A program made the translations under genes and the position numbers. The notes beneath the pieces were generated by a model, which saw only the letters and a list, made by a program, of their open reading frames with translations, was not told the origin of the DNA and did not search any database. A DNA stretch of 19,960 bases, from assembly GCA_964369805.1 (NCBI GenBank), contig CAYJFM010000039.1, positions 1 through 19,960 of the forward strand, written 5' to 3'. Source of the stretch: CAYJHC01 sp964369805. Its GTDB lineage: Bacteria; Bacillota; Clostridia; Peptostreptococcales; Anaerovoracaceae. Positions 14,012 through 19,960 of the stretch are shown one piece after another; within the stretch, counting starts at the first letter, position 1; each line of letters starts with the position of its first letter.

Positions 14012-14749
14012 CTACTCTCCTTTGCAAATTCTATCCAGTATTTTTTTCTCTTCCTTTGTATATTTTCTATCCTGACTTAAATATTTTGCAAATAAATCAG
14101 GTCTTCTTTTCTTAGTTAACTCTAGGGATTTTTCAAATCGCCAAAGTGCCATGGCCTTGTGATTCCCATTAAGGAAAACCTCGGGAGCCATCTCCCCTTT
14201 ATACTCTCTTGGCTGGGTGTATTGAGGTGCTTCAAGCAGTCCTGAGTAAATGGATTCTTCCATTACTGAGGCCTTGTTCCCTAGCACTTCTGGTATGAGT
14301 CTTGCAACCACATCAATTAGAACCATTGCCCCTGGCTCTCCCCCAGTCAAAATATAATCTCCTATGGATATCTCATCCATATCCCACTTATCTATTATTC
14401 TTTGGTCCACACCCTCATATCTACCACAAAGTATTACCATCTCCTCTAGCTCAGCTAGTTCCTGGGCTTTTTCTTTGTTAAGGATAGCACCCTTAGGTGA
14501 CATATATATGATTTTTTTTCCTTCTGCCTTAATATCTTCTAAGCAAAGGTCAATTGGTTCTGGCATCATAAGAAGACCAGGCCCTCCACCAAGGACATAG
14601 TCATCTACTTTGTTATGTTTGTTAGTATTGTAGTCACGTATATTATGGCAATCAATACTAAGTATTTTCTTTTCTTTTGCTTTTCCTAAAAGGCTTGCGT
14701 TTGTACTTTCAAACATTTCAGGAAATAGAGTTAAAATGTCTATTTTCAT
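14012..14749 (-). CDS. trmD: tRNA (guanine-37-N1)-methyltransferase
   Basis: Methylates G37 next to the anticodon using S-adenosylmethionine, preventing frameshifts. The 245-residue product is full length with the SPOUT trefoil-knot motifs: LTLFPEMFE at the N-terminus, LGGGPGLLM, LCGRYEGVDQRI, ISIGDYILTGGEPGAM and PQYTQPREYKG. The commonly seen PYGGG is VLGGG here, a small departure in the SAM-site loop. One base separates it from the rimM stop, and no strong ribosome binding site is seen close by, so coupling to rimM is likely. The usual next gene, rplS, is absent from the window. Confidence 0.96.
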   Translation of the reverse strand: MKIDILTLFPEMFESTNASLLGKAKEKKILSIDCHNIRDYNTNKHNKVDDYVLGGGPGLLMMPEPIDLCLEDIKAEGKKIIYMSPKGAILNKEKAQELAELEEMVILCGRYEGVDQRIIDKWDMDEISIGDYILTGGEPGAMVLIDVVARLIPEVLGNKASVMEESIYSGLLEAPQYTQPREYKGEMAPEVFLNGNHKAMALWRFEKSLELTKKRRPDLFAKYLSQDRKYTKEEKKILDRICKGE

Positions 14750-14750
14750 A

Positions 14751-15260
14751 TTAAATATCTAGTAACCCTTCTGGAAGTCTTACTTTAATGATTTTGGCTT
14801 CCAAAAATATTCCCACTTTGAATTCGTCTACCCAAGGAAAAAATATTTCTTTTCCCTCTGGCGACTTTACTTTATACAGTTGCTGTGGCCTATTTGTTAG
14901 TACATCTTCTAGAGTACCTATTTCTCCATAGGCCTCATCTACTACTGTACAACCTATAAGGTCTCTGATGTAGTATGTTCCCTCTGGAAGCTCTTCTAAG
15001 TCTTCTTCCCACATATAAACAGGTGTCCCAACTATGCTCTCTGCCATATTTCTGTCTTTAATCACTTCGAATTTTACAATAGGTGTATTGTCTTTTATCC
15101 TAGCTTTTTCAACTGATGTTTCGGTATTTCCAATTATCGCTTTATCTAAGTGGTTGAATCTGTCTGGTTCGTCTGAAAAGCTAAGTATCTTAACTTCTCC
15201 TTTGATTCCAACGGCTTTAACTATTTTGCCGATTTCTATTTTTTGTTTTTCTTTTTTCAT
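14751..15260 (-). CDS. rimM: Ribosome maturation factor RimM
   Basis: Binds ribosomal protein S19 and helps mature the head of the 30S subunit. The 169-residue product has the N-terminal RimM barrel (IEIGKIVKAVGIKGEVKI) and a C-terminal PRC-barrel (YYIRDLIGCTVVDEAYGEIG, then IFFPWVDEFKVGI). It lies between khpA and trmD in the classic order. There is no clear Shine-Dalgarno before the ATG at 15260. The hairpin at 15274-15294 sits just upstream instead. Confidence 0.94.
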   Translation of the reverse strand: MKKEKQKIEIGKIVKAVGIKGEVKILSFSDEPDRFNHLDKAIIGNTETSVEKARIKDNTPIVKFEVIKDRNMAESIVGTPVYMWEEDLEELPEGTYYIRDLIGCTVVDEAYGEIGTLEDVLTNRPQQLYKVKSPEGKEIFFPWVDEFKVGIFLEAKIIKVRLPEGLLDI

Positions 15261-15273
15261 AATATTTTAAATG

Positions 15274-15294
15274 GGGCACATATAAAATGCGCCC
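15274..15294 (-). promoter_or_regulatory. Small intercistronic hairpin before rimM
   Basis: On the minus strand GGGCGCA and TGTGCCC pair (one G-U) around a 7-base loop, ending 13 bases before the rimM ATG. It sits between the khpA stop and rimM, where a ribosome binding site would be expected. It may modulate rimM-trmD expression or be a processing site. It has no U-run, so it is probably not a terminator. Confidence 0.4.
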
Positions 15295-15300
15295 ACTTTC

Positions 15301-15531
15301 TTATTCAATAATCTCTACTATTACTTGTTTCTTTTGTTTCATGGCAGCAGCCTTAACTACTGTTCTAAGGGCCTTAGCAATTCTGCCTTTTTTGCCTATT
15401 ACTTTTCCCATGTCATCTTCTGCAACTTTAAGCATTATTATAGTAGTCTTATTTTCTTCTCTTGATGTTACCTCAACAGCATCTTTGTCTTCTACAAGGG
15501 ATACTGCAATAACTTTGACTAATTCTACCAT
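15301..15531 (-). CDS. khpA: KH-domain RNA-binding protein KhpA (YlqC)
   Basis: A 76-residue single KH domain with the RNA-gripping loop GKKG at residues 46-49, in DDMGKVIGKKGRIAKALR. In other Firmicutes it pairs with KhpB and affects division and small-RNA biology; that role is family knowledge. It lies 18 bases after rpsP, its usual place. Only a weak ribosome binding site (GCGAG) is visible. Confidence 0.95.
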   Translation of the reverse strand: MVELVKVIAVSLVEDKDAVEVTSREENKTTIIMLKVAEDDMGKVIGKKGRIAKALRTVVKAAAMKQKKQVIVEIIE

Positions 15532-15549
15532 TTAATTACTCGCTTTCTT

Positions 15550-15789
15550 TTAAATGATGCCCGCTTTCTTTAGTAGAGCTTTTACAGTCTCTGTAGGTTG
15601 AGCACCGTTGCCAATCCATTTTTGAGCTTTTTCTGCATCGATTTTAATTTCTGCTGGGTCTTTAAGTGGGTTGTATGTTCCAATTTCTTCAATGAACTTT
15701 CCATCTCTTGACGCTCTTGCATCTGCTACTACTACTCTGTAGAACGGCTTTTTGTTTGCTCCCATTCTCTTAAGTCTAATTTTAACCAT
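15550..15789 (-). CDS. rpsP: 30S ribosomal protein S16
   Basis: A 79-residue ribosomal protein, full length for the family, with the typical opening VKIRLKRMGANKKPFYRVVV, then ADARASRDGKFIEEIGTYNP and a C-terminal PTETVKALLKKAGI. A perfect AGGAGG precedes the ATG at 15789. It is 51 bases after ffh and heads the conserved rpsP-khpA-rimM-trmD run. Confidence 0.98.
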   Translation of the reverse strand: MVKIRLKRMGANKKPFYRVVVADARASRDGKFIEEIGTYNPLKDPAEIKIDAEKAQKWIGNGAQPTETVKALLKKAGII

Positions 15790-15840
15790 TTTTTCCTCCT
15801 GATATTTATGTAATGATTACTTATAACTATAATTTCTTAG

Positions 15841-17166
15841 TTAGAATAACTTGCCAAGACCTCCGCCTTTTTTACTAAACTGCTTCATCATCTTTTTGCT
15901 TTCATTATATCTTTTAACTAAATTATTTATTTTGCTAACAGGTTGCCCTGATCCAGCCGCTATTCTCTTACGCCTTGATGCGTTTAAAAGTGTTGGGTCT
16001 TCTCTCTCTGCCCTTGTCATTGATTGGATAATTGCTTCCATTTGAGCGAATTCTTTTTCACCCTTTTCAATATCTATATCCTTGGCTCCTTTTGTCATGT
16101 TACCTGGTAACATGTTCATGATTGAGGCTAGACCTCCCATCTTCTTTATCTCTCCCATTTGCTCCAAAAAGTCTTCTAGAGTAAATGCGTTTTTCTTTAT
16201 TTTCTTTTCTAGTTTGGCAGCTTTTGCATCATCATAGTTTTGCTCTGCCATCTCTATTAATGAGAGCATATCTCCCATTCCTAGAATTCTACTAGCCATT
16301 CTTTCTGGGTGGAAAGGCTCAAGTGCATCCCACTTTTCTCCAACCCCAACGAATTTAATTGGCTTACCTGTAACGGCCTTTGTTGAAAGGGCTGCTCCCC
16401 CTCTACTATCACCGTCCATCTTTGTCATAATTACGCCATCAATGTTTAGTCTGCTGTTAAATCCTTCTGCCGCATTTACAGCATCCTGTCCAGTTAGAGC
16501 ATCTACAACAAGTAAAATTTCATGTGGCTCTAGCTTTTCTTTTACTATTTCTAACTCTTCCATCAAAGCATCGTCTATTTGAAGACGGCCTGCTGTGTCC
16601 AAAATTAGAACATCATATCCAAGTCTCATTGCTTCTTTTTTAGCTGCAAGAGCAATTTTGCTTGGGTCTTTTTCGTCTCTGTCTGTAAAAACTGGTACGT
16701 CTACAGTTTTCCCTACTACTTCTAGCTGATCTATAGCTGCTGGCCTGTATATGTCGCAGGCTGCTAAATATGGTTTCTTGCCATTTTTCTTTAGATGTGC
16801 TGCTAACTTACCAGTTGTAGTTGTTTTACCTGTACCTTGTAGACCTACCATCATGTATGTTGTAAATCCTGAAGATGAGTATGTTAGCTTACTATTTGTT
16901 CCACCCATCATTTCAGCTAGTTCTTTATCTACAATCTTAACTACTTGCTGACCTGGTGTTAGGCTTTCCATTACTTCTGCTGTCAGGGCTTTTTCTTTTA
17001 CTGTTGCAACAAATTCTTTTACTACTTTGAAGTTAACATCTGCTTCTGGCAAAGCAAGTTTAACCTCTCTCATTGCATCGGCTATATCCTTTTCTGTAAG
17101 GCTACCCTTGTTTTTTAAATTTTTAAATACTCCTTGGAGTTTATCCGATAGACCCTCGAAAGCCAT
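15841..17166 (-). CDS. ffh: Signal recognition particle protein Ffh
   Basis: The GTPase of the signal recognition particle, which binds SRP RNA and signal sequences of nascent membrane and secreted proteins and delivers them to FtsY. The 441-residue product has the N domain (1-90), the G domain with P-loop GLQGTGKTTTTGK at 108-120, DTAGRLQIDD, and TKMDGDSRGGAALS, followed by a methionine-rich M domain (about 300-441) with SRRKRIAAGSG, the RNA-binding part. AGGAG precedes the ATG and overlaps the ylxM stop region, so the two are coupled. No SRP RNA or ftsY is in the window. Confidence 0.98.
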   Translation of the reverse strand: MAFEGLSDKLQGVFKNLKNKGSLTEKDIADAMREVKLALPEADVNFKVVKEFVATVKEKALTAEVMESLTPGQQVVKIVDKELAEMMGGTNSKLTYSSSGFTTYMMVGLQGTGKTTTTGKLAAHLKKNGKKPYLAACDIYRPAAIDQLEVVGKTVDVPVFTDRDEKDPSKIALAAKKEAMRLGYDVLILDTAGRLQIDDALMEELEIVKEKLEPHEILLVVDALTGQDAVNAAEGFNSRLNIDGVIMTKMDGDSRGGAALSTKAVTGKPIKFVGVGEKWDALEPFHPERMASRILGMGDMLSLIEMAEQNYDDAKAAKLEKKIKKNAFTLEDFLEQMGEIKKMGGLASIMNMLPGNMTKGAKDIDIEKGEKEFAQMEAIIQSMTRAEREDPTLLNASRRKRIAAGSGQPVSKINNLVKRYNESKKMMKQFSKKGGGLGKLF

Positions 17167-17174
17167 ATTTTCTC

Positions 17175-17542
17175 CTAACTATTTATATCATCTATAATAT
17201 TTCTAATTTTTTCTAGTTTGATTTTTGTATCTTTGTCTATGTTAGTTTCTTCAATGTCATCTATAATACCATCAATTTGCATTATAGCTTTTTCTGTTTC
17301 CATAAACTTTTCTACTNNNNNNNNNNTTCTACTAGTAGAAGTTTTACTTCATACTCTATAAGAACTTTTTCCGCCTTCTTAAGGGCGTCGTGTACCCCTT
17401 GTCTACTAATGCTAAGCTGTTCTCCAATTTCTGACAAGGATAAGTTCTCTTCGTGGTAGTATTCTAATATTTCTTTTTGTCTATCCGTCAAAAGGTTACC
17501 GTAAAAATCGTACAGTAAGCTGTTTTTTGCTACATTATCCAC
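17175..17542 (-). CDS. ylxM: YlxM, putative DNA-binding partner of the SRP pathway (interrupted by an assembly gap)
   Basis: A small helix-turn-helix protein normally located just before ffh. The N-terminal part, from the GTG at 17542 with AGGAG upstream, has a sigma-70 region-4-like helix-turn-helix (LTDRQKEILEYYH, LSLSEIGEQLSISRQGVHDAL). Ten Ns at 17317-17326 interrupt it. Beyond them the frame continues as KFMETEKAIMQIDGIIDDIE to a stop at 17175-17177, which fits the acidic helical tail of this family. With ten literal bases the two halves are in different frames. The flanks share TTCTACT, and joining them on that overlap gives one uninterrupted protein of about 116 residues, a normal YlxM length. 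I therefore read it as an intact gene with a false gap, not a pseudogene. Confidence 0.88.
17317..17326. other. Assembly gap (10 Ns)
   Basis: Ten unknown bases inside ylxM. The sequence before the gap ends in TTCTACT and the sequence after it begins with TTCTACT. Starting directly after the gap is a perfect 14-base palindrome, TTCTACTAGTAGAA (17327-17340), which may explain why the contig broke here. Confidence 0.97.
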
Positions 17543-17555
17543 TTTTTATCTCCTG

Positions 17556-17573
17556 TCAAGTACTCCTACTTGA
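17556..17573. repeat. Inverted repeat at the ylxM transcription start
   Basis: TCAAGTA and TACTTGA are perfect inverse copies separated by 4 bases. The element begins 3 bases downstream of the -10 of the ylxM promoter, so it covers the expected transcription start. On the transcript the loop would be GGAG, a decoy-like Shine-Dalgarno. It could be an operator or a 5' hairpin. Confidence 0.6.
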
Positions 17574-17576
17574 TAA

Positions 17577-17605
17577 ATAATAGACTATTTTGCCATGGTT
17601 GTCAA
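17577..17605 (-). promoter_or_regulatory. Strong promoter of the ylxM-ffh-rpsP operon
   Basis: The minus strand shows a consensus TTGACA (17600-17605), a 17-base spacer and TATTAT (17577-17582). It is the best promoter in the window and faces the long housekeeping block. Confidence 0.85.
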
Positions 17606-17694
17606 GCTTTTTTGCTTGATTGGTTGATTTATTTCTTTATTTTACCTTTCCCTTTATTCTTCTCGCTTTATTCTTCTTTTCACCTTTGCTGCCT

Positions 17695-17722
17695 TTGCAA
17701 ACTTCAGTAAATATATTATACT
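17695..17722 (+). promoter_or_regulatory. Promoter of dusB
   Basis: TTGCAA (17695-17700) and TATACT (17717-17722) are 16 bases apart on the plus strand, with a leader of about 60 bases to the dusB start. It diverges from the ylxM promoter. Between them is a pyrimidine-rich stretch (17630-17694) containing two copies of CTTTATTCTTCT. Confidence 0.65.
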
Positions 17723-17789
17723 AATGAAAGCACTTAGCTATGGCTAGTGTATGATTTGAAAATTACTACAATTACCGAAAGGAATTACC

Positions 17790-18773
17790 ATGAATATTAA
17801 ACTTGCTGATTTGAACTTAAAAAACCCCTTTATACTCGCTCCAATGGCTGGAGTTACTGACTTATCCTTCCGTATTCTTTGCTCAGAAATGGGAGCTTCA
17901 ATGGTCGTAAGCGAAATGGTAAGTGCTAAGGGGATTTTCTATGGAGATAAGAACACAGAAAAACTTCTTCTTACCAGCAAAGCTGAGGAGCCTGTTTCTT
18001 TTCAGATTTTCGGTTCTGAGCCTGATGTTATAAAGTATGCAGCAGATTTTCTTGCTCCTAGAAGCAATGCTGTTCTTGATATTAATATGGGCTGCCCTGT
18101 GCCAAAAATCGTCAAGAATAAAGAAGGTTCTCACTTAATGACTAACCCCGATCTTGTGTATGAACTTGTTAAAGCTGCAAAGTCTGCTAGTGGTAAGCCT
18201 GTATCTGTTAAAATCAGACTTGGCTGGGATGGTAACGCTATGAATGCTGTAGAGGTGGCTCAGGCTATTTCTTCTGCTGGTGGTGATTTTATCGCTGTCC
18301 ACGGCAGAACTCGTGACCAGTTTTATAACGGAACTGCTAACTGGGATGAGATCGCAAAGGTAAAGCAGGCAGTTTCTATTCCTGTAATTGGCAACGGCGA
18401 TATTTTCTGTGGTGTTGATGGTGTAAATTTCATGAATAACTACGGTGTAGATGCTGTTATGATCGGCAGAGGCTCTATGGGTAATCCTTTTATTTTTAAG
18501 GATTTGGTTCTTGCTCTTGATCATTTCGAAAAGTTTGGAACTGTTGAAAATTATATAGCCTATACTCCTACACTTCAAGAAAAAATGCAAGTGCTTCTAA
18601 GGCAATTTGATATGCTTGTTGAGGAAAAAGGAGAATATGTAGCTGTACGCCAAATCCGTTCACATGGGGCTTGGTATTTAAAAGGAGTAAAACATGGCTC
18701 TAAGATTAAACAAGAGCTTAACACCCTAGATACACCTGAAAAGGTAAGGGATTTGTTTGGATCTCTATTATAG
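17790..18773 (+). CDS. dusB: tRNA-dihydrouridine synthase (DusB family)
   Basis: A flavin enzyme that reduces uridines in the tRNA D-loop to dihydrouridine with NADPH. The 327-residue product is a normal length and has an N-terminal FMN-binding TIM barrel: FILAPMAGVTDLSFR, FQIFGSEPD, LDINMGCPVPKIVKN with the catalytic Cys 102, VKIRLGWDG, VHGRTRDQFYNGTANW and VIGNGDIF, followed by a helical RNA-binding C-terminus. The start has AGGA eight bases upstream. It is the only plus-strand gene here, with its own promoter and terminator, so it is a single-gene unit. Confidence 0.95.
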   Translation: MNIKLADLNLKNPFILAPMAGVTDLSFRILCSEMGASMVVSEMVSAKGIFYGDKNTEKLLLTSKAEEPVSFQIFGSEPDVIKYAADFLAPRSNAVLDINMGCPVPKIVKNKEGSHLMTNPDLVYELVKAAKSASGKPVSVKIRLGWDGNAMNAVEVAQAISSAGGDFIAVHGRTRDQFYNGTANWDEIAKVKQAVSIPVIGNGDIFCGVDGVNFMNNYGVDAVMIGRGSMGNPFIFKDLVLALDHFEKFGTVENYIAYTPTLQEKMQVLLRQFDMLVEEKGEYVAVRQIRSHGAWYLKGVKHGSKIKQELNTLDTPEKVRDLFGSLL

Positions 18774-18805
18774 TTTGTGCCAACAATTATACATGGCCTA
18801 AACAG

Positions 18806-18823
18806 TGTGCCATGCTAGGCACA
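18806..18823. repeat. Small inverted repeat after dusB
   Basis: TGTGCC and GGCACA form a 6-bp stem with a 6-base loop, 32 bases past the dusB stop and just before the main terminator. No U-run follows, so I do not call it a terminator. Confidence 0.45.
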
Positions 18824-18830
18824 GTATAAA

Positions 18831-18862
18831 AGAGAGGTCGAATACTCGACCTCTCTTTTTTT
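18831..18862 (+). terminator. Strong terminator of dusB, probably bidirectional
   Basis: A perfect 11-bp stem (AGAGAGGTCGA with TCGACCTCTCT) closes a 4-base loop and is followed by six further Ts on the plus strand. In the minus direction the stem is followed by TTTATA, so it may also end the convergent surface-protein transcript, whose stop is at 18942. Confidence 0.93.
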
Positions 18863-18941
18863 CTTATAAATTGTTTTTGACTTCATTCTCTAAATAATCC
18901 TATAGCCTTGGTAAAGGCAAGTCTCCATTTAGAATTACAAA

Positions 18942-19960
18942 CTATACTGTTGCTGTGTCATCAAATTCTTTTACTTTTTTCTTAGCAAATACGCTAGTTA
19001 GAACTTGTACTAGTGTGATAACTGCAAATAGTAATGTCCATTGGTCAATTAAAATCATTGGTTGTGTTAAATCTTGAGTGATTATGAATAGGATAACTGC
19101 AGCTATCGCTGGCACTACACTAAATAGTCTAAATGCTCCTTTTCTCTTTACTTCAGATTCTTCATCATCTTCTTCTTTTTTCTTGTGGAAGTATCCAATA
19201 ATCATAATTATGCTCATTATTGTAGTTACTATTGTTAATATTAAGTCTACTAGTGACCATGCTCCTCCAATGCCTTGAGCTTGTGGAACTTCTCCATCTT
19301 CAATAATAGTTTCTGCTGGTCCATCTGCTAATGGTGTTGCAACTGGCGGTACTGCTACTACTGCTGGTGGTACTACCGGTGTTGGCGGTACTACTACTGG
19401 CGGTGTTGGTGGCACTATTACTACAGGTGCTGGAATAATTGTATAGTCACCATTTACATATGTAATGTCATAGTTAGATACAAGTGCACTTCCATTTTCA
19501 ACTGCTGATGGTTCTAATACTCCTGCATATGTTCCTGCAGCTTGGCTAGTTGATCCAGTTCTTGTAACTGTAACGTCAAATGTTTCTGAACCTACCATAG
19601 TACCTGCTGTTAATGTTGCTCCATTAAAGTTAACTGGATCTGCTGCTCCTGCTGTCTTTGAGTAATCTGCTGCCGTTATTGTAATAGGTATAGGGTTAAT
19701 ATCTATTGTTGCAGTATATGCATTAACTTGATTTCCTATTTCTTCTATTTCTTCTTCAAGAAGCTTTCCTTCTTTATCTGTAAATAGTATTTTATACGGT
19801 ACCTCGTAAGTTCCTACATTTGCTGAAGGAGTTGTATACTCAGTCGCTGTAAATGCATTCTCTTCTTCGTTCCAGAAGAATAAGGAAACATCATATTGAT
19901 CTTCGTAACCTGACTTAATTATTGAATCTCTCATAGCATCAATAGCAACACTTACTTCTT
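18942..19960 (-). CDS. Large surface protein with MBG domain and three-helix membrane anchor, partial (N-terminus off the window)
   Basis: The frame is open from the right edge to the stop at 18942, about 339 codons, so this is only the C-terminal end of a bigger protein. In order it shows the end of an Ig-like region (YEVPYKILFTDKEGK), one MBG-type repeat (PIPITITAADYSKTAGAADP to NYDITYVNGDYTI), a stalk of Pro and Val repeats, an acidic linker (ATPLADGPAETIIEDGEVPQ), then three hydrophobic helices: WSLVDLILTIVTTIMSIIMI, LFSVVPAIAAVILFIITQDL and WTLLFAVITLVQVLTSVFAK. It ends in charged residues. No LPXTG motif is present, so anchoring is by the helices. I recall this tail design from clostridial adhesin-like proteins. 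Ligand and full size are unknown. Confidence 0.82.
   Translation of the reverse strand, partial: EVSVAIDAMRDSIIKSGYEDQYDVSLFFWNEEENAFTATEYTTPSANVGTYEVPYKILFTDKEGKLLEEEIEEIGNQVNAYTATIDINPIPITITAADYSKTAGAADPVNFNGATLTAGTMVGSETFDVTVTRTGSTSQAAGTYAGVLEPSAVENGSALVSNYDITYVNGDYTIIPAPVVIVPPTPPVVVPPTPVVPPAVVAVPPVATPLADGPAETIIEDGEVPQAQGIGGAWSLVDLILTIVTTIMSIIMIIGYFHKKKEEDDEESEVKRKGAFRLFSVVPAIAAVILFIITQDLTQPMILIDQWTLLFAVITLVQVLTSVFAKKKVKEFDDTATV

Noticed and set aside
15841..17166. SRP RNA gene near ffh
   Set aside because: No GGAA/GNAR-tetraloop hairpin typical of the SRP RNA was seen in the short gaps around ffh.
17175..17542. ylxM as a frameshifted pseudogene
   Set aside because: The frame change depends only on the count of ten Ns. 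Overlapping the flanks by TTCTACT gives an intact gene.
17606..17694. Pyrimidine-rich stretch between ylxM and dusB considered as a small gene or gene remnant
   Set aside because: The purine-rich reverse strand gives only short Lys/Arg-rich frames with stops and no ribosome binding site; I see low-complexity spacer only.
18135..18590. Minus-strand open frame of 151 codons inside dusB
   Set aside because: dusB has clear catalytic motifs through this region; the antisense frame resembles no known protein.

Overview
The window looks like chromosome from a low-GC Gram-positive bacterium, most likely a Clostridia-type Firmicute. The evidence is AT-rich DNA, strong AGGAGG-type ribosome binding sites, SepF/DivIVA division genes, TagD/TagF-type teichoic acid genes, YlxM beside Ffh, and a C-terminal surface anchor of a kind seen in clostridial adhesins. 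I cannot name the species. Except for dusB, every gene is on the minus strand, so the window is read from right (high coordinates) to left.

Right end, 18942-19960: the C-terminal part of a large surface protein with an MBG-type Ig-like repeat, a proline-rich stalk and three membrane segments instead of an LPXTG anchor. Next, 17790-18773: dusB on the plus strand, with its own promoter and a strong terminator.

Housekeeping block, 17605 down to 8281: a consensus promoter drives ylxM-ffh-rpsP-khpA-rimM-trmD, then a HlyD-like membrane protein, a YggS-type PLP protein, sepF, divIVA, lspA, rluD and an alanine/glycine:cation symporter. Most junctions are 1-50 bases or overlap, so the block probably acts as one or a few long operons for protein targeting, translation and division, with a likely internal terminator after lspA. 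Compared with the usual order, rplS is missing after trmD and ylmH is missing between sepF and divIVA, so two conserved clusters are fused through the HlyD-like gene. A 10-N assembly gap lies inside ylxM. The flanks share a 7-base overlap, and joining them restores one continuous frame.

Signalling pair, 8034 down to 5736: a membrane diguanylate cyclase with an extracellular sensor is 2 bases from a bacterial voltage-gated sodium channel gene, with the channel's ribosome binding site inside the cyclase's last codons. The pair has its own promoter, two 14-base direct repeats upstream and a terminator.

ATPase locus, 5700 down to 4279: an AAA_14/DUF4143 ATPase preceded by five copies of an ACTTCCGAAAT element on an exact 23-bp period. 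The copy nearest the gene lies inside the promoter spacer. This is the most striking unexplained structure in the window.

Left end, 4241 down to 1: exodeoxyribonuclease III, then a wall/capsule polymer set (CDP-glycerol glycerophosphotransferase, glycerol-3-phosphate cytidylyltransferase, and a Wzx-type flippase running off the edge). Together these would activate glycerol phosphate, attach it to a lipid-linked glycan and move the product across the membrane.
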